Positions 38,480 to 53,113 of a stretch of 64,000 bases of DNA are shown here, in pieces. Below the pieces are notes generated by a model, which saw only the letters and a program-made list of their open reading frames with translations, made no database searches and was not told the origin of the DNA. The position numbers were made by a program, and so were the translations under genes. Every line of letters begins with the position of its first letter. The stretch's first letter is position 1. Origin of the DNA: Pleurotus djamor (lineage: Eukaryota; Basidiomycota; Agaricomycetes; Agaricales; Pleurotaceae); the NCBI GenBank assembly GCA_029747585.1, contig JAPEVF010000006.1, positions 1 through 64,000 on the forward strand, written 5' to 3'.

Positions 38480-39198
38480 GGTGTCAATGATAGGAGGGTT
38501 GTGGGGAACATCTCGGGGCAGCAAGTAATATAGTCCCGCTGAGTGGTTGCCGAATCAAGTGCCTCCGCCTCCGCCATCGCCAACATGTGATAAAGGATGT
38601 GGACGCTCACCGATGTCTATTCAACTGGGTGGTTGTTGGATGAGGGAGAGGAGGGGATTGGTATTTCATCGATGAAACGCAATCGCCGCGAAATATAAAT
38701 CATTTACCTCCAAGTCAGGTGAACCCCTTCACAAGGGCCAGACGCTCTCTGCGCCGCTCAACGTCCGTAAAATGTCCTATAACGCCATACTCGATGTTCA
38801 AAGAATTCACCTCGACAAGGGTGATAAATAGCCGAGCAGCCTTGAGCATGTAATCGCTTATGCTCGAGACTAGCGATAGTATTCAGGTGTATGTGTATAT
38901 ATATTCATGTGAAGCAATGGATATTAGGTACCACAATCTGGTATCCAACTTGGTACATAGTATGGTATTCCGACAGTGGGACGGTCATTGTCAAATTGAA
39001 GCGACCATGAAAAGAATCGAAGGATGAGAAGACGGAGAGAAAAGTAAAGCCCTAAATGCGGAGCTCCGTACAATTAATTGTGGTAGAAACATGAGATATA
39101 CAGAAAATGTGATATATATGTGCAGATGCGAGTGGTGGCCGAAGGTAGTGGTATGAAAAAGGTCAAAGGTCATGAATCATGATATGAGAGGATAGCTA
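38480..39198. other. Intergenic, about 0.7 kb
   Basis: 5' flank of the aminotransferase and 3' flank of the AN1 gene. AT-rich in 38880-39150 with a short TA-rich run near 38893. No gene recognised. Confidence 0.4.
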
Positions 39199-39487
39199 CT
39201 ACGCAGTAGCCATCTTGGAAGCAACTGTCCGTTCGCTTTCGAGCTTGGCCTTGTTGCGCTCGTAGGCTTGCTTCCTGCAGTCCTCTAACTGGTTACAGTT
39301 ATGGTGTTCTGGGAGACGATGCTATCGGACGACACGTCAGTCCTCCGCATCCATCTCAGAGTTAAAGATAAGGACATACCTCACCGCAAAACTGCTGTCT
39401 GCAATGTGGGCACTCTCCGACGATGCGCAGAACAGCAGAGTTGCAACGGGGTTCTGCTTGAAGTTGGCAACGCTTCTTTGCGGGCAT
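39199..39487 (-). CDS. Small AN1-like zinc-finger protein
   Basis: Two exons (39487-39380 and 39321-39199) encode 76 residues. Cys/His spacing is C-x7-C-x10-C-x2-C-x4-C, then HRLPEHHNC and EDCRKQAYERN, matching the small single-AN1 proteins of fungi. A basic, helical C-terminus (KAKLESERTVASKMATA) follows. Such proteins are stress-linked and may interact with the ubiquitin-proteasome system. The first metal pair is unusually spaced compared with larger AN1 proteins but normal for this short subgroup as I know it. Confidence 0.82.
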
Positions 39488-39981
39488 GTTGCAGGGAGAG
39501 TGCTGTCGGCGAGGGGATAAGGGGGACTGGAAGGGTTGAGGAGATAAGGTTAGCGAGGTGGGAAGGCGCAGGGACGGAGAAGGACTCGCCTGTGGAGGAG
39601 GACGGACGACGAAGTGGCAAGGGCGTTGGGAGAAAGAAGAAAGCCTTGCGGGAAGGACGACGAGGGTTTTATAACAAGGGGCCCACTCACTGCCACCAGA
39701 CGACGCGTAAGCACCAGCTCGCAGGCCACGTGCTATCGGACTCTGTCAACGACCAGACATATCCTTTCCAAGCAGTCCCTGTCCGACCGTCTCCGATCAT
39801 CGTTGCGTTGCAATTTAGAAACACCATCATGAGATAGCAATTAAGATTACGAATGGTATGCATCACCCAAAGGGGGGACATGGGGAGAAAGAACGTCTGT
39901 CATGTAGAGATGTCCGCGAGATACGAAGAGAAATAACAACCCAAAACCTATCCGATCCACCACCCGTCGCGAAAAGCAGTC
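39488..39981. other. Spacer, about 0.5 kb
   Basis: Upstream of the AN1 gene and downstream of the syntaxin stop. An overlapping plus-strand ORF (39301-39837) has no domain and runs antisense through the AN1 exon, so it is not annotated. Confidence 0.4.
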
Positions 39982-41456
39982 TCACTGCCCACCACCATTA
40001 CCACCGTTGTTTTTGTTGACTTGTTGTGTTATCACAACCGCGACGATGATTCCCACAATGATGAGCACCACCAAGCAGATGATGAAACAGATCCACCGCT
40101 TCTTGCGAGCTGCGCGCGCAGAATCCACAGCTTTTTCAGTATATTGCAGGCTGAAAATAATTCCATCAAATCGGGCATCGTGCAAAACATGTCTCAAGAC
40201 TTACCCGGCCTCAGTGTCCTTCTCCACTCCAGCAGCAGCGGTTTCAATGACGTTGATAGTTTCTTCCTGCTGCTCAACCAACACACTCATCTGCAACAGA
40301 TATATGTCAATATGACGAGAAAAAAAGCAGATATGGCGACCGGGCCGACGCACGTCATTGAATAATTGAGCAAGTTCGGTAAGGGTCCTTTCTATTCTCT
40401 TGATATCTTCGTGGCGCTCTTGGACTTCTCGGTAGGCAGCACGAGATTCTCCATAGCGGTTGGAGTTCATCAACTACAGGCACGGTCGCCCATAAGTCGT
40501 TGTATCAACTGGAACTGATTGTCGGACTTACTGCTTGACTGAATATCTGACCACCTTGTTCATCATTGACAACGGCGCGAACCTCCTCCGGAGTAGCATC
40601 GGGTTTCACTAAATCATCAGTTAGAAAAACATCAAGACAGAGCGTGGAAGTCAATACCAATTTTGAACTGGCGTTCCATGCGTTGCTTGTACTTCGAACG
40701 GAACTGCTGCTCAACAGTCTGATAGTTTTGGATGGCCTCAACGAACTTTGATTTGACAAGGGCGGTCTAACACAGCAGTCAATACAAATGCTAGAGTGGC
40801 GTCAATACTTGCGAACATACCTGCTGCTTACGAATTTGTCCATCACGACCGCTGCCAGGCGACCGCTCGAGAGCCTTAATCCGTCTCTTCAGCGTTGAGC
40901 TCAATGCGCTCGTATCCTCAACCAACTCTTCCAACTGAGAAGCAACCCGTTGAGCGGCTTGGTCGTCCGTATTGTTCAATGACCGTGAATGGAGGTCCCC
41001 TATACGTTGAACGTTGTCGTTGAAGGATCGGATGTCGTCTTGAAGCGAGGAAATCTAATGGACGAAATGTCACTACATAGATTGAAAGTATGGAGCTTCG
41101 AGCTTCGTACCTCAGAGTAGAAGGCAGACATACTATCCGCGCCGTTATAGTCCGCGGTCGAGGTGAGGTGTGTCTGGCTCTCCTTGACGTCTGACATTTC
41201 GTACGAGGGCTCGTCTTGTTGTGCATAAGGATTATTTCTCGCATTATATCCTCCACCCGACGCCTGCGTTGGGTAAGAGTTGTTACTATACAGGCGTCAG
41301 CATGATCCAAACATAACAACGGGGGGGGCAAGTCGCACGAGAGATTATTGCCAGTTTGTTGTTGGGCCTGCCACACACAAAAAGTCAGCCAAAAAGACCA
41401 GGCAAGAGAACGCCCGCAGCACCCACCCTCATAGCGGCCAGTCTGTCTCTCGCCAT
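39982..41456 (-). CDS. SSO1: Plasma-membrane syntaxin (Sso1/Sso2 type t-SNARE)
   Basis: About eight exons starting MARDRLAAMR. A flexible Asn/Tyr-rich N-terminus precedes the three-helix regulatory domain (ISSLQDDIRSFNDNVQRIG, LKRRIKALE, LVKSKFVEAIQNYQTVEQQF). The SNARE motif is spread over three exons (EVQERHEDIKRIERTLTELA, FND, MSVLVEQQEETINVIETA) with the central Gln in EQQEE. A C-terminal anchor (WICFIICLVVLIIVGIIVAVV) and a short Asn/Gly tail end the protein. It mediates fusion of secretory vesicles with the plasma membrane. Confidence 0.93.
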
Positions 41457-41849
41457 GGTTGCTGAAGTAAATTATTGATGGATAGAGTTGGTTCCTGTTC
41501 GTGGGTTGTTCGTGAGCAAAAGAGCTGTTAATTGCTCAACGGTGTAGATGTCGGTGGTGAAGAAGTCGAAGAAACGTTTCCCAGCTGGATGAAACGAAAC
41601 GGCGGGGGTCGAAGGAGAGGGTAAGACCGCAGACGATGAAGGCAGGGTTTGATGCTGTGTGGGCGAAAGAAATCGCGCTTCCTTTCTCGGCGTTTCACTG
41701 GGCGGCTGACACGCAGCAAGCTCTCACAAACATTCAAATTCCCATCTCATACCATTGCCATCCCGCGGCGCGCTCTTTCATAAGAGCTGCCAATTCAAGT
41801 TATGGATGTCACTAAGTATTTTGTGTTTCCTAATCTTGTCTACAGCATA
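41457..41849. other. Spacer, about 0.4 kb
   Basis: 5' flank of the syntaxin and 3' flank of argininosuccinate lyase. No feature recognised. Confidence 0.4.
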
Positions 41850-43596
<1,747 letters not shown>

Positions 43597-43820
43597 CCTG
43601 GTGAGTTGGTTGGAGGTGGAAATTTTGCGGAGGCAATTTCAATTTGCCGTTGCGGCTTATAAGACCACTGGTCACGAGATGCGGTGATGAAATCGATGAA
43701 CATTGAAATGCAGTCTGCATTTGGTGGGCGGCTGAGGTACTGCAAACGCGATGGCGGCGGTTGTTGAGTGATTGCCAACTTGTTGACAAGTCGCCGTCAC
43801 CTTCTCTCTCTTGATCTCCC

Positions 43821-45310
43821 ATGTTCTCACTCCTCGGTCGTCTGCGGAATGGCTTGCTAGCACTCCTCACACAACCAAAATACTTTTGGGCTCTGGCAGC
43901 ACTTGTCCTCGTCGGCGATGGGCTTCTTACAACACTCATCATCCATTTCGTTCCGTGTCAGTTAAAATTGTCGAACGGTTCGACTACAGCAACTCATGTT
44001 ATGCACGGCTATGCACAGACACAGAAATTGATTGGGAAACGTACATGATACAGATTGAAATCATCCTCAAAGGAGAATTCAATTACTCCAAGGTTTCCGG
44101 GCCTACGGGTCCCTTGGTGTGAGTGCATGTCAATGTTCGCCTTTGTGGCCTCGGCTTTTGTTGATCTCCTCCAGTTACCCCGCTGGCCATGTCTACATTC
44201 ACTCATGGCTCCATAACTTTACTCGCGGTGGCAAAGATCTCGTAACGACGCAATACATATACGCGACCTTATACCTAGCATCCCTGGCCACAGTCTGTGG
44301 AATTTATCGCAAAGCCGGCGCTCCGAATTGGCTTTTACTCCTCCTGCCACTTAGCAAGAGGCTGCATTCCATATACGTTCTTCGGCTGTTCAATGACTGC
44401 TGGGCAGCTTTTGCCGCTCAAGCAGCTGTGCTCGCCTTGCAAAGCGGCATGGACGATTTTGGGACATTACTTCTTAGGTTTGCTTCCATACTTTCTGACA
44501 AACTTGACCTAATCGCCCGTATTCCTCAGTGCAGCTATCTCTGTCAAAATGTCCGCTATCCTCTACCTTCCTGGTCTTCTGGTCATACTTTATAAGCGTC
44601 GCGGCTTGGCATCCACACTACGATACCTTGTCACAATGGTTGCCTTCCAGATGCTTATTGCGCAGGATTTCCTTCAAGTCGATTCTAAGGCTTATATTAA
44701 TGGTGCCTTCGACTTGTCTCGCGTCTTTTTGTACAAATGGACAGTCAACTGGCGAATGCTTGGCGAAGATCTTTTTCTAGACCCTCGGTTGGCCGTAGGT
44801 CTCCTCGTCGGGCATGTCTCGATTCTCGTTGCTTTTGGTTTCCGATGGTGCAACGCCGACGATGGTGTTTTCTCTACCATAAAACGCGGTCTACGTCGTC
44901 CTCTTTCACCAGCGGGATTAGTCACCATCACTGCCAATGGTCAGTGTTTGTTACAGCGCATCTTGATGGCCACATGTTGATTCTTGGTTTGTAGATGTCG
45001 CTACCATCCTCTTCACCTCGAACTTGGTTGGAATTCTTTTCGCGCGATCACTACATTATCAATTTTACTGTTGGTACGCACAACAGCTACCTTTCGTGGC
45101 TTATACCTCTCGCCTTCCGATACCCATCAAGTTCGTCCTTCCTTGACTCTCTCCTACCTTAGCTCTAGTCTAATAAATGGTCCCTCCACAAGGGTTGTGA
45201 TATTGGCGGCTGTGGAGTACTCTTGGAATATTTACCCATCTACTGACGCTTCGTCTTATATATTATTAGCTGCTCACACAGCCCTTGTCTTTGGGCTTTG
45301 GCGGAAATAG
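43821..45310 (+). CDS. ALG3: Dol-P-Man alpha-1,3-mannosyltransferase of the ER
   Basis: A multi-span ER enzyme that adds the first Dol-P-mannose-dependent mannose to the lipid-linked oligosaccharide for N-glycosylation. Visible: a hydrophobic N-terminus ([20 protein letters not shown]); the catalytic-loop motif [10 protein letters not shown], produced by splicing out an intron that follows [22 protein letters not shown] across another intron; [39 protein letters not shown]; and [18 protein letters not shown]. It ends in [11 protein letters not shown] and a final span. The first introns are supported by exact restoration of these motifs. Confidence 0.93.
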
Positions 45311-45411
45311 AACGTCCTGTGTAATTACGTAACAAGCACTTGCTAAGTTCCATCCTAGTTCTTGCCATTGGGTCCTGCAGCTTGCAGGCCTGAAGAATTG
45401 TCAATTGAGCG

Positions 45412-46435
45412 ATGTCTAAACAAACGGGCAAGTCCAAGCGCAAAGACGCTTCTGGATCGACAGGTTCTCGTAATACTGGCGAAACCCAACCTCCAGCTGC
45501 ATATACATTTCCGGCGATCTCGTCCAAAGACTATCTAGAATGTCGGGTGTTACTCGAGGACCAAATCCTCCTCATCGATGTGAGGACATAATCGCTTTGA
45601 ATGATCATGCGAATACTACGCTGATGCCCTCACGATTTACAAGAACTTCTTAACTGCGGCTGAATGTAGAAAATACATCCAGTTTATTGAGAACCTTCCC
45701 CTTGAACTCACGCCTCCCAAAAAGCGTGGAGAAGCCAGCAGAGTGAACTGTACGCATCTCATTCAAGAGCTCGCTCCCTACATACTGACGTCTACTCATG
45801 ATGTCTAGATCGCATGTCGATTGCTTCCGCTGATTTTGCCCATCATTTATACGATGCCCTCAGTCCACATATCCCACCACTTCCTACCCCTTCAACGTCA
45901 AGGATTAGAAACACACTCCATTTACCAGTAGCTTGTAATTCCAACATTCGACTATACAAATATGTAGCAGGGCAATACTTCGGGCACGTATTCTCCGATT
46001 TATGATCATAACATAACGGTGTAATCTCACTCGTATCTCTGCAGTGCACATTATGATGACTCCGTTAGAGACGCAATAACGGGGACCAAGTCGGAGTGGA
46101 CAATCTTGGTGTACCTTTCTGGAGTCGAAGATGGCGTCGAGGGCGGTGAGGTAAGGTCGTTTAGCCAACCTGCTCGGTGACGTCTATCAAGAAATACCCA
46201 ACTTCAGACAACATTCTACTCAGACAAGAAGGGCGAAGTTAGGAGAACTATTACGGCGGATCTGACTCGAGGGACAGCACTTCTTCATCGGCGAGTAACC
46301 TTTCAGTGTTAAGAACCAAGTGTGTTCAATATCAATGCTTCTAGACATGGCGCGGACTGTTTACTCCACGAAGGAGCTTCCGTGCGCAAAGGAATTAAAT
46401 ATATTCTACGGTCCGACCTCATGTTCAAGGAATGA
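45412..46435 (+). CDS. 2-oxoglutarate/Fe(II) oxygenase, prolyl 4-hydroxylase-like
   Basis: It starts MSKQTGKSKRKD, with a Lys/Ser/Thr-rich N-terminus, then the exons QILLID/NFLTAAECRKYI and DRMSIASADFAHHLYDAL. The iron site is the H-x-D in AHYDD, the distal His is in HGADCLLHEG, and the 2OG-binding Arg is in KYILRSDLMF. VYLSGVEDGVEGGETTFY gives the typical double-stranded beta-helix strands. No signal peptide is visible, so it is probably an intracellular P4H-like enzyme of unknown substrate. The intron before AHYDD seems to use a GC donor (TTCGG/GCACGT). It is convergent with TRS130 (53 bp apart). Confidence 0.85.
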
Positions 46436-46488
46436 CATCCAGTAGTACGGTGCTTTGACACCACCAAGTGCTCGAATGACAAATGAGA

Positions 46489-49400
46489 TTAATTGCCCAT
46501 CTCAACAACGAAGGTGCTTCTTCCGCCTCTAGGCAGCACAAGAACCTTCTCAGCCCCGTGTACCTGATGCACGTCCATGCTAGGAGCCGATGCGTGTAGA
46601 CCCCGGCCTTGTAAAGGTAAAGCCTGTAGATTCACCTTTGGAAGCTCTAGCTCGCCATGATGTAGCGCGATAAGTGTCACCGACGTAGTGAAAGATGAAT
46701 CATCCTATGTCATGGCTCAATCAGTATATCACTACGCGATATGTGGTCCACATACGTGGGCTTCAAACTCTCCTCGCTTCTGCCCACTCAGCAGCCAATC
46801 GCTGGTCATTTCTTCAATATCGTAGCGTAGGATATAGCAGCTGGGGGAGGAAACAAAGCCACGGCCGAACTTTGTTTTGATGATCAAAGCCGTAGGTACG
46901 GGTTGCCCAGCATAAAGGGGAGGACGCTTTCGCGTCTCTTCATCAGAAAAGGAGATTTCCACAGAGGCAATGATCTGAAAAAGTATGAAATAATTAAGAA
47001 ATGAAGCTGAAGAGAAAGACTGACGTTCATCCGAGGCACATCAACAGGGATCACTAGCTCACGCCAGTGGATTGGAGAGCTTAGATCAAAAGAACGCGAG
47101 GACAATGCCTAGCGACGGGAGTCAGGACTCGACGGGGTAGGGGGGACTCGAGTAGCCTGACCGAGACAATTGCCTGGTATGTGCTCCCTGGAATGAAGCC
47201 TTCGCGTGTAGGAACATGGAGCTGGCCTGCTATACAGTATTTTCCGACCCAGGAAGAGCTGTGACTCAAAGATGCTACAACTTGAGCTTTGAGAGCGTGT
47301 TGATCCCATTCTGCCTCCTCAGAAGAACCCAATTCACCGAGGACTTCTTGTACAGCCTGCTCAACGAGTAGCTCCACTTCTGTCAAGGACGATGAGAAAG
47401 AAAAAAGTTATCTACAAAGAAGGGACTGACCTTCTCGGAGTATTCGATAGGAAACGGTTAGTTGCAATGTCTCTGGGACTGGCATGGTTTAGCGAAATCT
47501 GAAGAGAAATACTATTTCGACGTACCATTACGGGCATTCAAATCCAGGTGGAAAAGGTAATGGGCAGGTTGTGTCGGTGTGATTGTCTAGTACTCGTAGG
47601 TAAAGTGGTAGGATGCGTGAAGTCGTCATCTTACTTACTGTGACACCAAAAGTCGGAGGCGAAGCTTTCACGATGGCACTTGATTCGCCAGCATCACCTG
47701 TATCCGTCAAATTGACTGAATTAATTCGTACACTTTGATGTGTCGTCGCTGAGAGGGTAAATTGTGAAAATAACCTACAACGGCATGATCACAAAGTACG
47801 GATGATAAATAATGGAGAATACCTGTCGCCTCGGAAGAAGTCTTGTACGTTGATAACCAACGGCAAAGGGGTCGTAAGCGACTTCGTCATTTGCATGGTG
47901 CGCACCAAATCCGGCTCAGAAGTGGTTGTATAGTCAACGAAGATGGTGACACGCTGCGGAGACGATTGTGAGAAGAAACAGGTACAAAAGGAAAAGCGCT
48001 AACAATCGTTTCTGAGGCCATTGTTGCAGTGAAAGGAATGGTCAGATCGACTTTGGACTGCTTTGGGACGTTGGTGATAGTGATCGTGTTGTCAGAGAGT
48101 TGTAAAGGATAGTCAACACCTGACAGGGGTAAGTGAACGAGAAAGAGGACGGGTTCATCTCGCGCACCAGTGGTGGTTTCTTGACAGCGGAGGGACACAG
48201 GACCAGCACCCATCAATTTGATCTTCACTTCAACTAGGTCATTTCGGCCGGTCGCGAGGATAAACAATAGTTGAGGTGGTTCGCCCAGTTTCGCTGTAGG
48301 GAAGTCAGCAAGAAACCTTGCTTCGCAGAGTGTGCACAGAACCTAAACGAGGTTGTGTGAGATGGATATTCAAGGCTTCGTCATCAGATGATATGCGTAT
48401 GGGCACGAGAGCATCGTCTGTCTGGTTTCCTTTCATTAGCTTGGCGTTGGCCTTTTTATGCGGCCACTGCATCAAAAGGCCGGATATACGTAGTTCAGTG
48501 GATTCTAGCAGATACATGCCAGGATATGAGCTCTGAGGGTGATTAATTGTGGCCGCGCGGAAGGAAATGGAGGGAAGGACATACAGGGGAGAATAGGCTC
48601 AGGCTAGATTTGCCAGGGGCAATAGCATCAACTTTGGCAGAGAAGCGATAATTTTCACTCTCTCGTCCCGCTATGGTGACAGTAACTTCACAACTTGGGA
48701 TGCTCTACAAGAATGTGGTCCAGAGAAGGAGAGAAGAAGTATAATGGTACACTCACGCACGGAAACTTATTGGATACAACAACATCAAGGTATGATCCAT
48801 CCATGGCGCCGCTAGGCTTTGCAACTCCTGAGGCCTTGATCTCAACCCCGGGATGGTCAGGATAAACCAAATCTAACCAATGTCACTACTTTTGTGCTGA
48901 AAAATGAATTGATCTCACCAGGATCGAGGTGGGAGGCTGCGTTACTCAGTGAACTCATGAGATCCGAGACCATGTCTTGTGAATCAGCATTCCACGAGAC
49001 CAGAGTCGTCCCAGTTTCGTCGATACAGAGCTTCAGGAAGGACAGGACAAGGCTAACCCAATCTCGACCGAGGGAGGGGGAGCTTTTGGAGTACACATGA
49101 AGAGCGCGACAGAGCATATAAGCCTCCAGAGCACTCCACATATGAGGTGCGTAATGGGAAGGAAGTGAAGCAAACGTCGTTCGAGCGGCCTCGAGCCTCC
49201 CATTATATCTTGAAATGCTTGATCAGAAAATGAAGATGAGATAATGGACTACTTACAGATCAATGGCTGCCAAGCGGCCGTGGAGTTTGAGAGCAAATTT
49301 ACGGCGTCCTGCTTTGGCGTACATATCGATAGCTCTGTTGGTGACATCCACGAAAGTGCGATCAAATTGTTCCCGATTTCGGATGGCTGAAAGAAGCTCG

Positions 49401-50948
49401 GCATTACTAATGCCTGTTTGCAAGGTATCTGTGACAGGGTTTGCAGGTAGAGCATCCATGGCGACGAAAGGAACCTCGTGAGGCAGATTACCCGTAGACA
49501 CGCCAATGGCTTCGAGCTACATGTAATTTAATGCTACTGAGGTGCTCGACGCGGTGCAAGCGCACCTGAGTGAGAGCCAGTTCGAGTAGCTCCCCTTTGC
49601 TAGCATAGAATTGATTTAAAGCAGATCCTTCTGGTGGATGATTGCTAGCCCAGGAGTCGCATTGATCAACGGTGCTCATACACGAAGAGTAAATCCAGGA
49701 GGCGACAAAAAGCTTCGGCAGAGTCTGAGGAAGTATGAGTGCTTGTTATCGACGAAGAGGATGCTACGCTACCTCAACGCCATGGAGAAGCCTCCCAAAT
49801 GTGCTTAAGAAAGACACCACTTTGCGGCCAACGTCATTGATCCGACCAAGTTTTCGAAGAAGGTTGCACTGGCGAGCCAGAATATAGCACCGCAGGTCAA
49901 AGACCGAGATGGTATTGGCGAGGATCAAGTCTCGGTAAGGCTTTTTGTCTGTCGAGAGCAAGGGCAACGAATCATCCTTCGGACCTGGTTGAATGAGGAC
50001 GCCAAACCAAGAGGCATTCTTTTCCTTCAACACAGCCCGAAAAGAATCCTCCAGCTCATTGTATTGATTGTAGGCATCTTCGCATAGGTTCAATCCTTCA
50101 AAAGAGGCGGCCAAGCTTTCCTACGATTGTGGTAAATGATTAAAGCAACCGCATATGAGGCCGAAATTTACCTTGAGTATGAAAAATGTACAGAAATTCC
50201 ACCCCGGCATCTGACGCTGACTTTCGGAACGTCGTAAGTCGTCTTCTCGTTGAGAAACAGCACTCTCAAATGCCAATAACAGTCCATCCTTCATCTTGTT
50301 GATAAGATCGACCCAGACAGCGGGATTAGTGTCGTTTTGTGGGGACCATGTAAGTTGAATACATCTATAGCGAGCCAAAAGGTCTATCAGGCTGATACAG
50401 TAGTTTCATTAGACACAAACCTGTCTCTTTTCTCAGAGTTAAAGTCCGTCTTTATCCGTTCAAACACGGAATACTTCATTTGAAAAAAGTTGCCGCTGGG
50501 AGTTCTAGCATCGGGCCGAATAACTTGAAGGATGAGCCATTCTTGGTGTTTCTTGGTCGAGACAATCGAGTGCCAGTCCTTTATTTGCTTCTTTGTCGTA
50601 TTTTTGTAAGTATCAAAGTCAGTATCCTAGCGAAGGCGAAGCTGAGTTGGATTGGACCAAAGTGTATCCTTCGCGACCAACCTCGCAAGCAACGACGTAT
50701 ATGTTGAGCAACGGCCTCTCCAACAGAGTTGTTGGCACTTGTGAAGCATGTTCATCTTGGACTGCGTCTAGGTGGACCACATGGACGAAAAGCTCTTGTA
50801 TAGTCTTGATCGGTCGTGAGGAGGACTTCCAGTGTAAATTACGCAGAGGAAGTTGGGAATTGATGGAAGCAAGTATTTGCGTCCAGTACTCAGATGCCAG
50901 CAGCGTCGGTTGAGCTTGGAACGACACCAAAACGCGCTCACTCGACAT
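46489..50948 (-). CDS. TRS130: TRAPP-II complex subunit Trs130/TRAPPC10
   Basis: Many small exons over 4.5 kb, more than 1,000 residues. N-terminal motifs: VSFQAQPTLLASEYWTQI, LPLRNLHWKSSSRPI, KQIKDWHSIVST, VFERIKTDFNS. A helical middle follows (VWVDLINKMKDGLLLAFESA, AYNQYNELEDSFRAVL), then beta-rich C-terminal domains ending with HGAEKVLVLPRGGRSTFVVEM. This matches Trs130/TRAPPC10, part of the exchange factor for the Golgi Rabs Ypt31/32 (Rab11). Intron positions were inferred from broken frames and were not all fixed. The stop lies only 53 bp from the convergent oxygenase. Confidence 0.9.
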
Positions 50949-51065
50949 TCAGCTCTCAGTTGTCAACTTGAAAGGTTGAGGAAGAGGATGATAGGTTTTG
51001 TTTGGGACAGTAGGTAATGACGGAAGAGTCGAACTTCGATTGCGCGCTAATTCTACTGTTGATAG

Positions 51066-53025
51066 CTACCTCAACGTCAACAACGCTACCTCAACGTCAT
51101 ACTCTCCCTCTTTCAATCCAATCCTGAAGCCAGCATCGTATTCGTCCTCAGACCCAGAGCCCCTGCGTTCCACACCATATTTATCTTGAATGTATTGCTG
51201 CACAAAGCCGAGTTTTGCGAGATGAGTCGCAAATGCGACGGCTGTGGCTCGTCCATCTTTCTTTCCTTGTCTGTACGCTGGCGTCTGTGTAGAGCTTGCG
51301 CGTCTGTGCGCCTTCCGCCGACGGATTTTCTCTGAGAAATCTGATAGCGCATGTGAAGGTGAGGTTTGGATGGCAAACCGCATCCTACCGTCATCATGAC
51401 GCTTCACCAGGAGCGTTGTGTCAGGGGACAAGGACGCCAAACGAGCTCGTACATCGCCTAAATTCATACTAGCGGGTTTTCTATACGCGTGAAACTCTGT
51501 GGGCAGGTACTTTCCGCGGGCGGCTTTAAGGCACCACGCGGGGTCACAGTCTTCCTTGTTATAAGCTGGAGGAAGGGTGCAGCGATGAGCATCCAAATTA
51601 AGCATCTTGTGTATGGAGAAGCTTACACCAGAACATCCAGCCGGCAACTTTTTGATCGTATGTCTCCATCTGCCCCGTACAAAACTTCTTCTGCGCATCA
51701 TCTGGATCGGGCTCGTTTTTGAGGCTCTCAGGTGTCAAAGCGCACGACCACTCCCCGATGACCATATTGCCATGTTGTTTTCCACTAGCGTCAGCGATTC
51801 TGTCCGCGATCGACGTGGACACGTCTTGGGTGTGATCGGAAGCAGATTCCTTGCTGTCTTGGTTTGTGAAAACGAAATAAGAGTGGTAATCGTGCACGGT
51901 AAAAGATGAGGGATTGGAATTAAAACCAGCAAAATGCTCCATGTCGAACCCATCGTGCATATACAAGGGTAATTGCGAGACTTTGTTCACTGCTTCCTTG
52001 GCGCGACTGTCTGCGGTGGAGAAGATAATTAGCAAGGATATACAGCCAACAGCGAGCCCCACCTACAAAAAGCATCGAGGCTGGGACCACTCTTAGGTTC
52101 ATTCAATATTTGTATGCCGATGACATTTTTAAAGGGTTCAGCCTCCTTTGCCATAAAACAAAGAGCGGCGATGGCCTTCTGTTGATATTCTTCTGAGTTA
52201 AAGAGCAAGACTTGTTTATCAGAGATGCCAGAGTGATCCTGGCCGTTTTGACTTCCTGGGGCACCATGAAGATCAAGGAGAACACCGAGTCCCATCTAAC
52301 GCAACTAAGATAGGCAATCAAAAGACGATTTTATTGGCTCACATGTCCAGCCTCAGAGATAGATTGGACGACCCGTTTCCACGAGTTGGTATAAACGTCT
52401 GCAACTGTTTCGAAAGGCGTTCCAGCACAAAACTCCGGGCCAAGGTTCCAGTATCCGATGGGCAAGCGAACAGTATTGATACCGATGCCGGCGAGGTATT
52501 CGAAGTCAGATGGCGTAATAAATGAATCCCAGTGTTTCTCCAAGAGCGAGCGAGCAGAGGCTTGAGAGTCCCAGCCTAAAGCGATGTCCAGTTCGGAGAT
52601 TTTTGGTTCGGCAGCGCACTTGAACAGCGAAGGTGTCATCCACTTTTCGTGAACAAACCTATTATCAAAGGCTAAGTCAAAGAGGAGGCGATCCACTGGG
52701 CACATTGATCTAACCAAGAGCCGAGATTAACTCCGTACTGGCGTCGATATCTCATTATGTTGACGGCGAGTGGATCGAAGGTAGGGGGCGCGATGTCAGC
52801 AAAAGTCATAGAGTAAGGCTCAACGTAGCACGTAGGAGAGTTGGGGTCGTCCAGAGGAGACAAGGGGCCAGAGGTATTAGACTCAGCTTGTAAGCCGGCC
52901 AAGGAGACATTCAGAGTGTGAGGTGGTAGGTCGAGGGCGTGGGTATCCTTGTTCGAAGGCGATATATTCCTGTTCGCAGGAGATAGACTTAGCGCAGCCA
53001 GAAGAGCCGTGAAGTAATCGGGCAT
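51066..53025 (-). CDS. GH5 exo-beta-1,3-glucanase-like protein with C-terminal extension
   Basis: It starts MPDYFTALLAALS. The GH5 barrel reads YGVNLGSWFVHEKWMTPSLF, GINTVRLPIGYWNLGP, LGVLLDLHGAPGSQNG, then the catalytic acid in ILNEPKSG and the nucleophile in IGEWSCAL. The order matches fungal glucan 1,3-beta-glucosidases. Two oddities: there is no convincing signal peptide, and after the barrel (CDPAWCLKAARGKY) come about 150 extra residues with YRQGKKDGRATAVAFATHL and YDAGFRIGLKEGE. The present stop codon sits inside a 20-bp tandem duplication (51065-51099). An upstream start within an overlapping ORF (53082) is possible. Confidence 0.85.
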
Positions 53026-53113
53026 GATGGTGGTGGTGTTGGTCGACGAGGAACCGGTGGCACGGACCTGGAAGTAAAGCACCGTAGAATGGGCTTACAT
53101 AAGAGTTTCTCTT

